A stretch of DNA of 5,136 nt from Candidatus Gerdarchaeota archaeon (GCA_016840945.1 JAEORJ010000230.1:1-5136); one strand, 5' to 3'; shown: positions 1 through 5,041, numbered from the stretch's first letter. A program made the numbers and translations. Notes: generated from the sequence alone by a model not told the origin.

Positions 1-14
1 AAAATATTTCTAAT

Positions 15-428
15 ATGGGTAGCAAGTTAAGGAGTGTTTATAATTTCTCAAACAAATATCTACAATGGCTTGGAAAAAAAATAGTAAATGGTGAAATAGA
101 TCCCCAAATGGTATTACAATATAACGGTTGTAGAACCCTAAGTCAACTACTAGATAAACCAGCAGTACAAGAGATACTTACCATACAAGATTTAATTTGG
201 GAAACACTTCAAGTGGTAGAGGACTATAAGAATATCTCCTCTAATCTTAAACTAATTCTCTACTATTCATTCTATAGCGAATCTTTCAAAAGAGATTTTT
301 TTAAAATAATGAGACGATGGGGAAAAATAGCTGGAAAAATCACAATTACAAAATTCTTTGAAACTGATGTGAATAAACATATCAGGAATATATTAACTCA
401 TTTGAAAATGGAAGAGATTGAAAAATAA
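15..428 (+). CDS. Hypothetical alpha-helical protein, possibly 5'-truncated by the window edge
   Basis: I do not recognise the family. The 137 residues are rich in Lys, Ile, Leu and aromatic residues and look mostly helical, with no signal peptide and no clear membrane segment. A basic patch with the residues KIMRRWGKIAGK lies near residues 97-108. The frame stays open upstream of the ATG to the left edge (codons for Asn, Ile, Ser, Asn), and no Shine-Dalgarno site precedes it. The ATG may therefore be an internal Met of a longer gene, or a leaderless start whose promoter lies off the window. The stop at 426-428 is followed by 160 nt of intergenic DNA, so the gene is not obviously in an operon with the propeller gene. 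Coding status is likely because the frame is long and codon use resembles the neighbours. Function is unknown. Confidence 0.65.
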   Translation: MGSKLRSVYNFSNKYLQWLGKKIVNGEIDPQMVLQYNGCRTLSQLLDKPAVQEILTIQDLIWETLQVVEDYKNISSNLKLILYYSFYSESFKRDFFKIMRRWGKIAGKITITKFFETDVNKHIRNILTHLKMEEIEK

Positions 429-465
429 ATTACAAACAATAAAACTGATTGATGATTATGTCACA

Positions 466-492
466 CACTTCTTCTTGAAGGTCTTACAGTTC
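466..492. repeat. Short dispersed element, copy 1
   Basis: These 27 nt resemble positions 3480-3511. Both begin with the same 11 bases CACTTCTTCTT, share GGTCT 3 nt later, and end with CAGTTC. The second copy carries about 5 extra bases before the last block. Roughly 23 of 27 bases match when that gap is allowed. Both copies lie 3' of a plus-strand gene, and the second lies in the trailer of the minus-strand rRNA-like element. It could be a small intergenic repeat, a processing site or a chance match; two copies cannot settle this. Confidence 0.4.
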
Positions 493-522
493 GGAAGGAA
501 ACGTTTAGAATGTAAATTTGGA

Positions 523-529
523 TTTTTTT
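523..529 (+). terminator. Possible T-tract terminator of the first gene
   Basis: A run of seven T follows a short AAAT/ATTT stem with a 4-nt loop. Archaeal transcription often ends at such T-tracts, and this is the only one between the first gene and the propeller gene. In such AT-rich DNA the evidence is weak. Confidence 0.25.
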
Positions 530-557
530 CACCAAAAAGTAAATTAACTTTCGGAGT

Positions 558-567
558 AAATATAAAG
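558..567 (+). promoter_or_regulatory. TATA-like box upstream of the propeller gene
   Basis: The sequence AAATATAAAG is a fair archaeal TATA box. A start 25-27 nt downstream would fall near 588-590, almost on the proposed CTG codon, which would leave the Shine-Dalgarno site out of the transcript. Either transcription begins further upstream or this box is not the active one. Background A+T is high, so confidence is low. Confidence 0.25.
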
Positions 568-574
568 TACTTTC

Positions 575-582
575 AGGGAGGG
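575..582 (+). promoter_or_regulatory. Strong Shine-Dalgarno site that points to a CTG start
   Basis: AGGGAGGG, followed by TG, closely resembles the complement of the archaeal 16S rRNA tail. It lies about 6 nt before the in-frame CTG at 589-591, which is normal spacing. The first TTG of the frame (610) is about 27 nt away, too far to be served by it. The GTG at 582-584 is in another frame and meets a stop within eight codons. Confidence 0.6.
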
Positions 583-588
583 TGCTAA

Positions 589-2127
589 CTGAGAAAAGCA
601 ACTAAATGTTTGGCACTAATTTTAATTACAATAACAATTAGTATCATCAAACCAATGAAAATTGAAATGAAAATAAAAGAAACAGATAATTGTATCGAAT
701 TATCACCTCAAGCAATGAGTGCTTATAAAAAATGGAGCTACACAACAGGAGGGAATATAGGTTCCACCCCAGTTGCAGCTGATCTTGATGGAGATGGTAC
801 TTTAGAAGTGGTAGTCGGTTCAGAAAATTACAAAATTTATTGCATAAATCACATTGGATCATTAGAGTGGAGCTATACTACTGGGGGAATTGTTTATTCC
901 TCACCTGTAATTGCCGATTTAAATTCAGATGAGAAACTGGAAATATTAGTTGGTTCTTGGGATCATAATCTTTACTGTTTAAACTATTTAGGTGAACTTG
1001 AGTGGAGTTTCACTGCAGGATTAGATTTTAGAGAGTCACCAGCTGTAACAAATCTTGATGGTGATAGTACTTTAGAGATTTTGGTGGGATCACATGACAA
1101 CAAACTCTATTGTTTGAATCATTTAGGGGAAATTGAATGGAGCTATACAACTGGTGGACCATTAGAGTCAACTCCTTCAGTAGCTGATCTAAACAATGAT
1201 GGTTTATTGGAGATACTTGTAGGTTCAGATAACGCGAAACTTTATTGTTTATCAAATACAGGAGGATTTCTTTGGAGCTATACCACAGGTGATAATGTAT
1301 ATTCTTTTCCTGCAGTAGCTGATCTTGATGGCGATAATACATTAGAAATTTTATTAGGAGGCCATGATAAGAAGATATACTGTATTAGTCATACTGGAAG
1401 TTTGGAATGGAGCTATACTACTAATAATTATATTGATTCTTCCCCAGGCATAGCAGACATCGATGCAGATGGAACCCTAGAAGTACTGATTGGATCCAAT
1501 GATGGTAAGCTTTATTGTTTTGATCATACTGGTGATTTAGAATGGTCCTACACAACAGGTGGATGGATATTTACTTCGCCAGCTATTGGTGACCTGGATA
1601 ATGATAGCACATTGGAAATTATTCTAGGATCACTTGACAAATATGTCTACTGTTTTAATCATACCGGTGGAGTAGAATGGTCTTATCTTGCAGGCAATTA
1701 TCCTCGTTCAGCAATACTTGTTGATTTAGAAGGCGATAACATTACAGAAATTCTATTTGGATCACTTGATTATAAACTCTATTGCCTTGGCTTAAATGAT
1801 GTTGTAATTTCAGGTCCACAACAATGGTATTGTTTCGGAGGATCCATTTTTCATACTGGGCAAATGGATAGCGATAGTGATTTTCTAGATGATGTAACAG
1901 AAGGATTTTATGGAACTAAATCATTTGATTTTGATACAGATAACGATACATATTCGGATGGTTGGGAATTTTTTGCAGGAACAGATCCAACAGATCCAGA
2001 TAAGTATCCAGGAGCTACAAGAAAAATAGATATGATTTTTGCTCAAGTGCTAACTATCTCAATGATCTGTTTAACAATTGTTGTAGTGATTTCTAAAAAA
2101 AGAAAAAAAGTTAGGATACTGAACTAA
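589..2127 (+). CDS. Exported, membrane-anchored eight-blade PQQ-like beta-propeller protein
   Basis: From the CTG at 589 the product has 512 residues; from the first conventional codon, TTG at 610, it has 505. The CTG start gives a better signal peptide: residues 1-22 read (M)RKATKC followed by a hydrophobic LALILITITISII stretch. An in-frame stop at 586-588 rules out a longer protein. Eight blades of 45 residues span about residues 49-401. Each reads roughly WSYTTGG, SSP, ADLDGDGTLEILVGS, KLYCLNHTG, the pattern of PQQ-like/FG-GAP-type propellers with Ca-binding Asp loops. A closing strand (QQWYCFGGSIFHTG, about 411-424) completes the fold. Two Asp-rich thrombospondin-type-3-like motifs follow (about 427-475), then one membrane helix (480-502) and a basic tail KKRKK. 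It should sit outside the cell, anchored at its C-terminus, and probably binds ligands or other surface proteins. There is no sign of an enzyme active site. Confidence 0.9.
   Translation: MRKATKCLALILITITISIIKPMKIEMKIKETDNCIELSPQAMSAYKKWSYTTGGNIGSTPVAADLDGDGTLEVVVGSENYKIYCINHIGSLEWSYTTGGIVYSSPVIADLNSDEKLEILVGSWDHNLYCLNYLGELEWSFTAGLDFRESPAVTNLDGDSTLEILVGSHDNKLYCLNHLGEIEWSYTTGGPLESTPSVADLNNDGLLEILVGSDNAKLYCLSNTGGFLWSYTTGDNVYSFPAVADLDGDNTLEILLGGHDKKIYCISHTGSLEWSYTTNNYIDSSPGIADIDADGTLEVLIGSNDGKLYCFDHTGDLEWSYTTGGWIFTSPAIGDLDNDSTLEIILGSLDKYVYCFNHTGGVEWSYLAGNYPRSAILVDLEGDNITEILFGSLDYKLYCLGLNDVVISGPQQWYCFGGSIFHTGQMDSDSDFLDDVTEGFYGTKSFDFDTDNDTYSDGWEFFAGTDPTDPDKYPGATRKIDMIFAQVLTISMICLTIVVVISKKRKKVRILN
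733..1791 (+). repeat. Eight tandem 135-bp propeller-blade repeats
   Basis: The blade-opening Trp codon lies at 733, 868, 1003, 1138, 1273, 1408, 1543 and 1678: seven consecutive intervals of exactly 135 nt. Similarity is visible in the DNA too, with variants of TGGAGCTATACTACTGG opening most blades. The eighth blade is one residue shorter and more divergent, and the third has the variant opening WSFTAG. The pattern indicates growth by unequal in-frame duplication, followed by divergence without indels. Confidence 0.9.
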
Positions 2128-2414
2128 GAAATAGAATATTCTATTTCTATTTTTTTTCTAATATAAAAAATCCAGTAATTCCTTATCAATATTATGAGAA
2201 CTCGATAATATTGGTATAACTTCTTAAATCTTTGATCGACTAATTTCTCCTTAAGTTTTTCATATGCACTTGTAGATACACCAATAACAACAATGATAAT
2301 ACCTGAATCAGCAAATAAAATTATTAGTGGAAACCTATTCAAAAAAATCAGATGATGATCATTCCAAATATCATAAATAATATTTAAATAATATAATAAA
2401 AGCAAAATAATCAA
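2124..2414 (-). CDS. Possible small membrane protein, convergent with the propeller gene
   Basis: The 96 residues contain about three hydrophobic stretches: residues 1-17, 28-51 (including FADSGIIIVVIGVSTSAY) and 69-84. A charged, amphipathic section (YEKLKEKLVDQRFKKLYQYY) lies between the last two. I recognise no family. In favour, the middle of the frame has many G-starting codons (GCT GAT, GGT ATT, GTT GTT, GGT GTA, GCA TAT GAA), a bias expected of real coding. Against, the only start is TTG, no Shine-Dalgarno site precedes it, there is no Met in the frame, and AT-rich DNA readily yields Ile/Leu-rich spurious frames. Its stop overlaps the propeller stop by 3 nt on the opposite strand. If it is not a gene, 2158-2452 is an empty intergenic stretch. 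Confidence 0.45.
   Translation of the reverse strand: MIILLLLYYLNIIYDIWNDHHLIFLNRFPLIILFADSGIIIVVIGVSTSAYEKLKEKLVDQRFKKLYQYYRVLIILIRNYWIFYIRKKIEIEYSIS
2127..2157 (+). terminator. Intrinsic-type terminator of the propeller gene
   Basis: AGAAATAGAAT (2127-2137) is followed directly by its exact reverse complement (2138-2148), then an A and eight T (2150-2157). The palindrome begins at the last base of the propeller stop codon. A perfect 22-nt palindrome followed by a T-tract resembles an intrinsic terminator. In archaea the T-tract may matter more than the stem. The palindrome also encodes the last residues of the possible minus-strand gene. Confidence 0.6.
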
Positions 2415-2425
2415 ATTAGAATTAA

Positions 2426-2435
2426 TTTAAAATAT
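2426..2435 (+). promoter_or_regulatory. TATA-like box of the 2453 gene
   Basis: TTTAAAATAT is centred about 23-25 nt upstream of the ATG at 2453. That is close to the archaeal TATA-to-start distance, so the mRNA may be leaderless or nearly so. This agrees with the absence of a Shine-Dalgarno site before the gene. The call rests on position and an AT-rich match only. Confidence 0.35.
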
Positions 2436-2452
2436 CGAATGATGTAGATTTT

Positions 2453-3403
2453 ATGTCACTAACTGTATATGAAGCATTAGATAAATTGGCTAGTTCTGGA
2501 GATTTAACGACCATAAATCAAGCAGTTTCTATAATTGAGAATAATTTTTCTGAATTTATAGGAATAAGTGGAAAGTTTGGTATCCTTGGTAATGAAATGA
2601 GACTTTCTACTCCAATAGTTGTGAATATTCTAAAAAAATATGGTGTTCAAGCCTCAGAGATTTTTTATGGGCTTTCAATAAATCATCGAATTCCGGAAAT
2701 TCGATTCATTTTTAGAATATTAGCTGCATCCTTTCAAGATGAGAGAATATTAGAAGAAATCCTAAATTGGGATATTAAAAATCTTCGACCTTGGAATATA
2801 GCTTCATTATATTTTTATGATAATCAACATCGAATTGTTGATTATTTGATTAATTTGTATATAAATCATGAAAAAACATATTGTGGATTTGGTAAGTTAT
2901 GGCCTCAAGTAGCACTTGTATTTATAAATATGAAATTAGATGATTATGCTATAACAAAATTGAAAGAAACCTTTCAATTACTTAAACAAGAAAAGGGTTC
3001 TTCTGAAAGACTATGTGATATAGCATCAATTCTTTGCAGACAAGGCGATAAAGACGGATTAGAATGGTTTTTACAAGGCCATCATACATCATGGGGCGTG
3101 ATTGGTTTATCTCATTTTTATTCTGACCCACGTGTAGTTGCCTTTTTAGAAAGACCTACGTTAATGGAAAGGTATGGATATAAAATTCCCATAGCGATAG
3201 TCATGGCTAAAGCAAATAATCCTAAATGTTTACCTGTTTTTGTTGATGAATTTAACGAACAAGAATATCACACATATCTATATCCCTTTGGTGATAAAGC
3301 TATCGAATTGCTAAAAATAAAACTCAAAGAAGAGGATTATAAACCAAATAAGAAAATTTTAAGTGAGTTAATAAAATCAATTAAAAAAGCACAGAAAAAA
3401 TAA
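2453..3403 (+). CDS. Hypothetical alpha-helical, HEAT-like repeat protein
   Basis: The protein has 316 residues, is soluble and mostly helical, and has no signal peptide or membrane segment. I do not recognise a named family. Several stretches look like paired helices of a HEAT/ARM-type solenoid, such as RIPEIRFIFRILAASF (about 79-94) and, near the C-terminus, NNPKCLPVFVDEF followed by FGDKAIELLKIKL. Weakly repeated units are typical of such scaffolds. The C-terminus is Lys-rich (IKSIKKAQKK). No catalytic motif is visible, so a protein-binding role is only an inference. The ATG at 2453 is the first in the frame and has a TATA-like box at the distance expected for a leaderless mRNA. The gene stands alone: 325 nt separate it from the propeller gene and 359 nt from vapB. 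Confidence 0.85.
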   Translation: MSLTVYEALDKLASSGDLTTINQAVSIIENNFSEFIGISGKFGILGNEMRLSTPIVVNILKKYGVQASEIFYGLSINHRIPEIRFIFRILAASFQDERILEEILNWDIKNLRPWNIASLYFYDNQHRIVDYLINLYINHEKTYCGFGKLWPQVALVFINMKLDDYAITKLKETFQLLKQEKGSSERLCDIASILCRQGDKDGLEWFLQGHHTSWGVIGLSHFYSDPRVVAFLERPTLMERYGYKIPIAIVMAKANNPKCLPVFVDEFNEQEYHTYLYPFGDKAIELLKIKLKEEDYKPNKKILSELIKSIKKAQKK

Positions 3404-3452
3404 TGCTCGGAATTCTAATCTAATTAGCACTAATAAAAATAAAAGGGCAAAT

Positions 3453-3473
3453 AATAAAACAGTAGAAAACTAC
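3453..3473 (-). terminator. Possible terminator of the minus-strand rRNA-like transcript
   Basis: Read on the minus strand, a GTAG-TTTT-CTAC hairpin (3473-3462) is followed by TGTTTTATTATTT. Archaeal RNA polymerase can stop at T-rich tracts of this kind. It lies just beyond the row of hairpins that follows the 23S-like element, a sensible place for a minus-strand RNA to end. The stem has only 4 bp, so the call is weak. Confidence 0.3.
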
Positions 3474-3479
3474 AATCCT

Positions 3480-3511
3480 CACTTCTTCTTTACGGTCTAG
3501 AAGTCCAGTTC
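3480..3511. repeat. Short dispersed element, copy 2
   Basis: This is the longer copy of the 466-492 element: CACTTCTTCTT, GGTCT and CAGTTC are shared, with about 5 inserted bases. On the minus strand it forms a hairpin with ACTTCT and AGAAGT arms (3481-3504). It lies 3' of the 23S-like element on that strand and so may belong to the trailer or to a processing site. Confidence 0.4.
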
Positions 3512-3527
3512 AGCAATGACATGCTGA
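3481..3527 (-). other. Two trailer hairpins directly after the 23S-like 3' end
   Basis: On the minus strand the closing helix of the rRNA element is followed at once by a 6-bp hairpin, TCAGCA-TGTCAT-TGCTGA (3527-3510), and then by a second with arms ACTTCT and AGAAGT (3504-3481). GTTCAGC inside the rRNA element (3552-3546) is also the exact complement of GCTGAAC (3514-3508), so the first hairpin could compete with an alternative pairing. I do not recognise these stems as part of mature 23S rRNA. They could be precursor-processing structure or belong to a distinct RNA. Confidence 0.4.
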
Positions 3528-3622
3528 GGTGGTAAGTACAGGCTGGCTGAACATCTCGCCCGAAGACTCGACGCTTACACCACCTGCCTTTCAAACGGAT
3601 CTTGTATCCGAACCTTCGGTTA
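3520..3622 (-). rRNA. Detached 3'-terminal segment of archaeal-type 23S rRNA (partial, or pseudogene)
   Basis: On the minus strand this segment matches my memory of the 23S rRNA tails of Escherichia coli and Haloarcula: TTTGAAAGGC, GGTGGTGTAAGCGTCGAG, then GAGATGTTCAGCC and CTGTACTTACC, in the right order and spacing. The structure agrees. AACC/GGTT (3621-3611) forms the first stem. CGGAT-ACAAG-ATCCG (3610-3596) keeps the archaeal ACAAG loop on a different stem. AGGTGGTGTAAG pairs with CTTACCACCT (3585-3527), with a 2-nt bulge. Inside it is a hairpin capped by C-TTCG-G with two possible G.A pairs, where Haloarcula has a GNRA loop. This covers roughly helices 98-101 of domain VI. GC is about 57% at 3541-3600, far above the flanks. 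Homology stops abruptly near 3622, and no other part of 23S rRNA follows before vapB. The 3' end, within a few nt of 3520, is approximate. Confidence 0.8.
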
Positions 3623-3725
3623 AGAGAAAAAATTTAGTAATTTTATCAGAAAGTCAAAAACAATCATTATAAGAATTGCTTAAATAAAAAAAATAGTAAA
3701 ACTAAGTAAGCTGCTAAACGATGAT

Positions 3726-3732
3726 TTTATAA
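3726..3732 (+). promoter_or_regulatory. TATA-like box of the vapB gene
   Basis: TTTATAA is centred 34 nt upstream of the vapB ATG and would give a transcript with a leader of about 8 nt. No Shine-Dalgarno site is visible before the ATG. A second AT-rich match (AATATAAAATA, near 3745) would place the start inside the gene, so the first box fits better. The rest of 3623-3725 is featureless AT-rich DNA, where a minus-strand promoter for the rRNA-like element would have to lie (a weak TTATAATG is seen at 3669-3662). Confidence 0.3.
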
Positions 3733-3762
3733 CATAAAAAAGAGAATATAAAATAGAGAAAA

Positions 3763-3987
3763 ATGAATGTAAAAACAATTGATTTAGATGAAGAAACGTA
3801 TAATAAACTTTTATCAGTAAAAAAGAAAGATGAAACTATAGCAGATGTAGTAAAGAGATTATTAAAAAATAAAAAGGAAAAATCTCTTTTGAATTTTGCG
3901 GGTATTTGGGATTTTACTGACGAGGAATGGAAAAAATTGCAGCAAGCACTTGATGAGTTTGGGAGCCAATTAGATAATATGCTTTGA
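3763..3987 (+). CDS. vapB: VapB antitoxin, DUF217 / VAPB_antitox family
   Basis: The 74 residues fit archaeal VapB antitoxins of the DUF217 family. An N-terminal KTIDLDEETYNKLLSVKKKD stretch (4-23) is followed by the helix TIADVVKRLL, which together should form the DNA-binding part. The family signature SLLNFAGIW (41-49) and an acidic helix, DEEWKKLQQALDEF, follow; this C-terminal part normally wraps around and inhibits the VapC nuclease. Length is normal. The pair would normally be autoregulated by binding its own promoter. The antitoxin end overlaps the start of the toxin frame by 14 nt, a common translational-coupling arrangement. The antitoxin has no lesion, but its partner is damaged, so it may now be an orphan that still represses its own promoter or neutralises related VapC toxins elsewhere. 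Confidence 0.88.
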   Translation: MNVKTIDLDEETYNKLLSVKKKDETIADVVKRLLKNKKEKSLLNFAGIWDFTDEEWKKLQQALDEFGSQLDNML

Positions 3988-4371
3988 TAGTGACTTTATC
4001 ATAGACTTTCTAAGGGGGAATATTCAAGCAATTGAGAAAGTTAAAGCATTTGAGAGTGTAGGGAGAGAAATAGTAACAACAGCAATAAACAGTTTAGAAA
4101 TACTAATAGGTATTTTGGTTTTAGATGCTCCTCAGAGTAAAAGAACGATTAGAACTAAAGAATTCCTAGACTCATTAGAAGTACTACCATTCGACAAAAC
4201 AGCATCAGAAAAAGCAGCTTTTATATTTAATGATTTGAAAAGAAAAGGCACTCAGATAGGATTAAAGGATACCTTAATTGCAGCTGTAGCAATAAAAATA
4301 ATGTCTCTTTACTAACAAGAAATGTAAAACACTTTGAAAAAATCAAAGAGTTGAAAATAGAAACATGGTAA
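3974..4371 (+). pseudogene. vapC: VapC PIN-domain toxin, start codon lost and C-terminus frameshifted
   Basis: One open frame begins after a TAG at 3971 and runs without ATG, GTG or TTG through the PIN core: CFDSDFIIDFLRG, TTAINSLEIL, then IGLKDTLIAA. The expected acidic residues are present (Asp5, Glu42 and Asp99, counted from 3974). The codon where an ATG would be expected is ATA (3974-3976); a single G-to-A change from ATG would explain it. Near the end, a run of five A (4294-4298) puts the frame into a stop at 4313. Adding one A restores NNVSLLTRNVKHF and then EKIKELKIETW, the usual VapC tail, ending at 4371. VapC toxins cleave RNA. With two lesions this one is probably inactive, unless ATA serves as start and the A-run is a sequencing error. 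The TTG at 4115 would give only a core-less 66-residue fragment and is unlikely to be a real start. Confidence 0.82.
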
Positions 4372-4528
4372 ATTCAGTAGAGGAGATCTTTGTTGTTTTT
4401 AATAAAATGAATTGATCGTGAAAATGATAATTGTATCAAGAATAAAAATTTAATTTAAATAGAAAAATAATCTAGTTAAATATGTGAGAAAGTTTAGACC
4501 ATTAAAATAGAAAAAATTATAGGAGTAA

Positions 4529-4633
4529 TTGAAAAATATAGATGTGAATCTCATTGCTTCAGCACTGGAATTACCAGGAGGTTATACCAAGCAAAAACTT
4601 AGGATAACCTATTGGTTTGAATGGTTGAGATAA
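4529..4633 (+). CDS. Possible small protein of 34 residues
   Basis: A TTG start is preceded by GGAG at 4-nt spacing, and the frame is closed just upstream by TAA (4526-4528). The product begins MKNIDVNLIASALELPGGY and ends ITYWFEWLR. It has no family I recognise. It could be a real small protein, the decayed end of a lost gene, or a non-coding element, since the same DNA forms a long hairpin. Base composition at 4540-4630 is richer in GC than the AT-rich DNA on either side, so something here is being retained. The preceding stretch, 4372-4528, holds nothing I can identify. Confidence 0.35.
   Translation: MKNIDVNLIASALELPGGYTKQKLRITYWFEWLR
4579..4610. other. 12-bp imperfect hairpin within the small ORF
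   Basis: AGGTTAT (4579-4585) pairs with ATAACCT (4604-4610). After a one-base bulge on each side, CC/GG and AAG/CTT continue the stem to a 6-nt CAAAAA loop. In total 12 pairs enclose a small loop. Such a stem could belong to a small RNA, a transcript end or the subterminal hairpin of a lost IS200/IS605-type element. No transposase or T-tract follows it, so none of these is supported over the others. Confidence 0.4.
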
Positions 4634-4643
4634 TTATATTATA
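4634..4643 (+). promoter_or_regulatory. TATA-like box of the DUF433 gene
   Basis: TTATATTATA is centred about 21 nt before the ATG at 4659, which would give a leaderless mRNA. The GGTTGA at 4650-4655 is a poor Shine-Dalgarno site. Support is positional only. Confidence 0.3.
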
Positions 4644-4658
4644 CATGTTGGTTGAATA

Positions 4659-5033
4659 ATGACTCGTGAAAAAATTGATCGAATTACTATTAATCCATTA
4701 ATACAAGCTGGAAAAGCAGTTATTAAAGGAACGAGAATAACTGTTGATTTTTTAATTGATTTAATAAGAAATAATTGGTCGTTAAATCAGCTACTTGAAA
4801 ATTATCCATCATTAAAACAAGAAGATATCATAGCAGCGATTGATTATACTATTCAACAATATTCAGAGATAATCAAAGATATTCTACAAGAGTGGAATGA
4901 AATTTCTGAGGAAAATTTTCTACAAAAAGCAAAAAATGGTGATCATGAGGATGCTGAAAATGATGCCATTTGTATGAAACAATGTCTACTTGAAAAAGAT
5001 AGGCTGTTACAAAAGAGAGAAGTTTTCGTTTGA
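4659..5033 (+). CDS. DUF433-family antitoxin-like protein with C-terminal extension
   Basis: Residues 8-65 carry the DUF433 pattern: RITINPLIQAGKAVIKGTRI, then VDFLIDLIRNNWSLNQLLENYP and LKQEDIIAAIDY. This small winged-helix-like domain is normally the DNA-binding antitoxin of a pair whose toxin is a DUF5615 PIN-like nuclease encoded just downstream. Here no toxin follows: the stop at 5031-5033 is 8 nt from the end of another gene on the opposite strand. The protein is also longer than most of the family. Residues 70-124 form a helical, charged extension (LQEWNEISEENFLQKA, EDAENDAICMKQCLLEKDRL) with two Cys. The extension may replace the toxin-binding part or serve another partner. The ATG at 4659 is the first in the frame and matches the domain start. 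I am confident of the family and unsure of the role. Confidence 0.87.
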   Translation: MTREKIDRITINPLIQAGKAVIKGTRITVDFLIDLIRNNWSLNQLLENYPSLKQEDIIAAIDYTIQQYSEIIKDILQEWNEISEENFLQKAKNGDHEDAENDAICMKQCLLEKDRLLQKREVFV

Positions 5034-5041
5034 AAGGGCTA

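Noticed and set aside
445..492. Possible box C/D guide RNA (CTGA followed by TGATGA at 445-455)
   Set aside because: The boxes resemble an internal D'/C' pair, but no box C lies upstream and no box D at a suitable distance downstream; the next CTGA is about 135 nt away.
647..862. Minus-strand frame of 71 codons
   Set aside because: It lies wholly within the propeller gene and its composition is the antisense of the blade repeats.
1028..1342. Minus-strand frame of 104 codons
   Set aside because: It is the antisense of propeller blades 3-5, with repeated His-rich strings such as YHHQDQLL that arise from the Asp-rich loops on the other strand.
3404..3762. CRISPR array or tandem repeats in the large intergenic region
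   Set aside because: There are no regularly spaced direct repeats; the structure seen is a row of different hairpins explained by the rRNA-like element.
4115..4315. 66-residue protein starting at TTG 4115
   Set aside because: The same frame is open back to 3974 and encodes the PIN N-terminus, so this is only the 3' part of the damaged vapC gene.
4608..4633. tRNA-like T-arm (GGTTTGAAT)
   Set aside because: The flanks cannot form the T-stem, and no acceptor stem, D-arm or anticodon arm is present.
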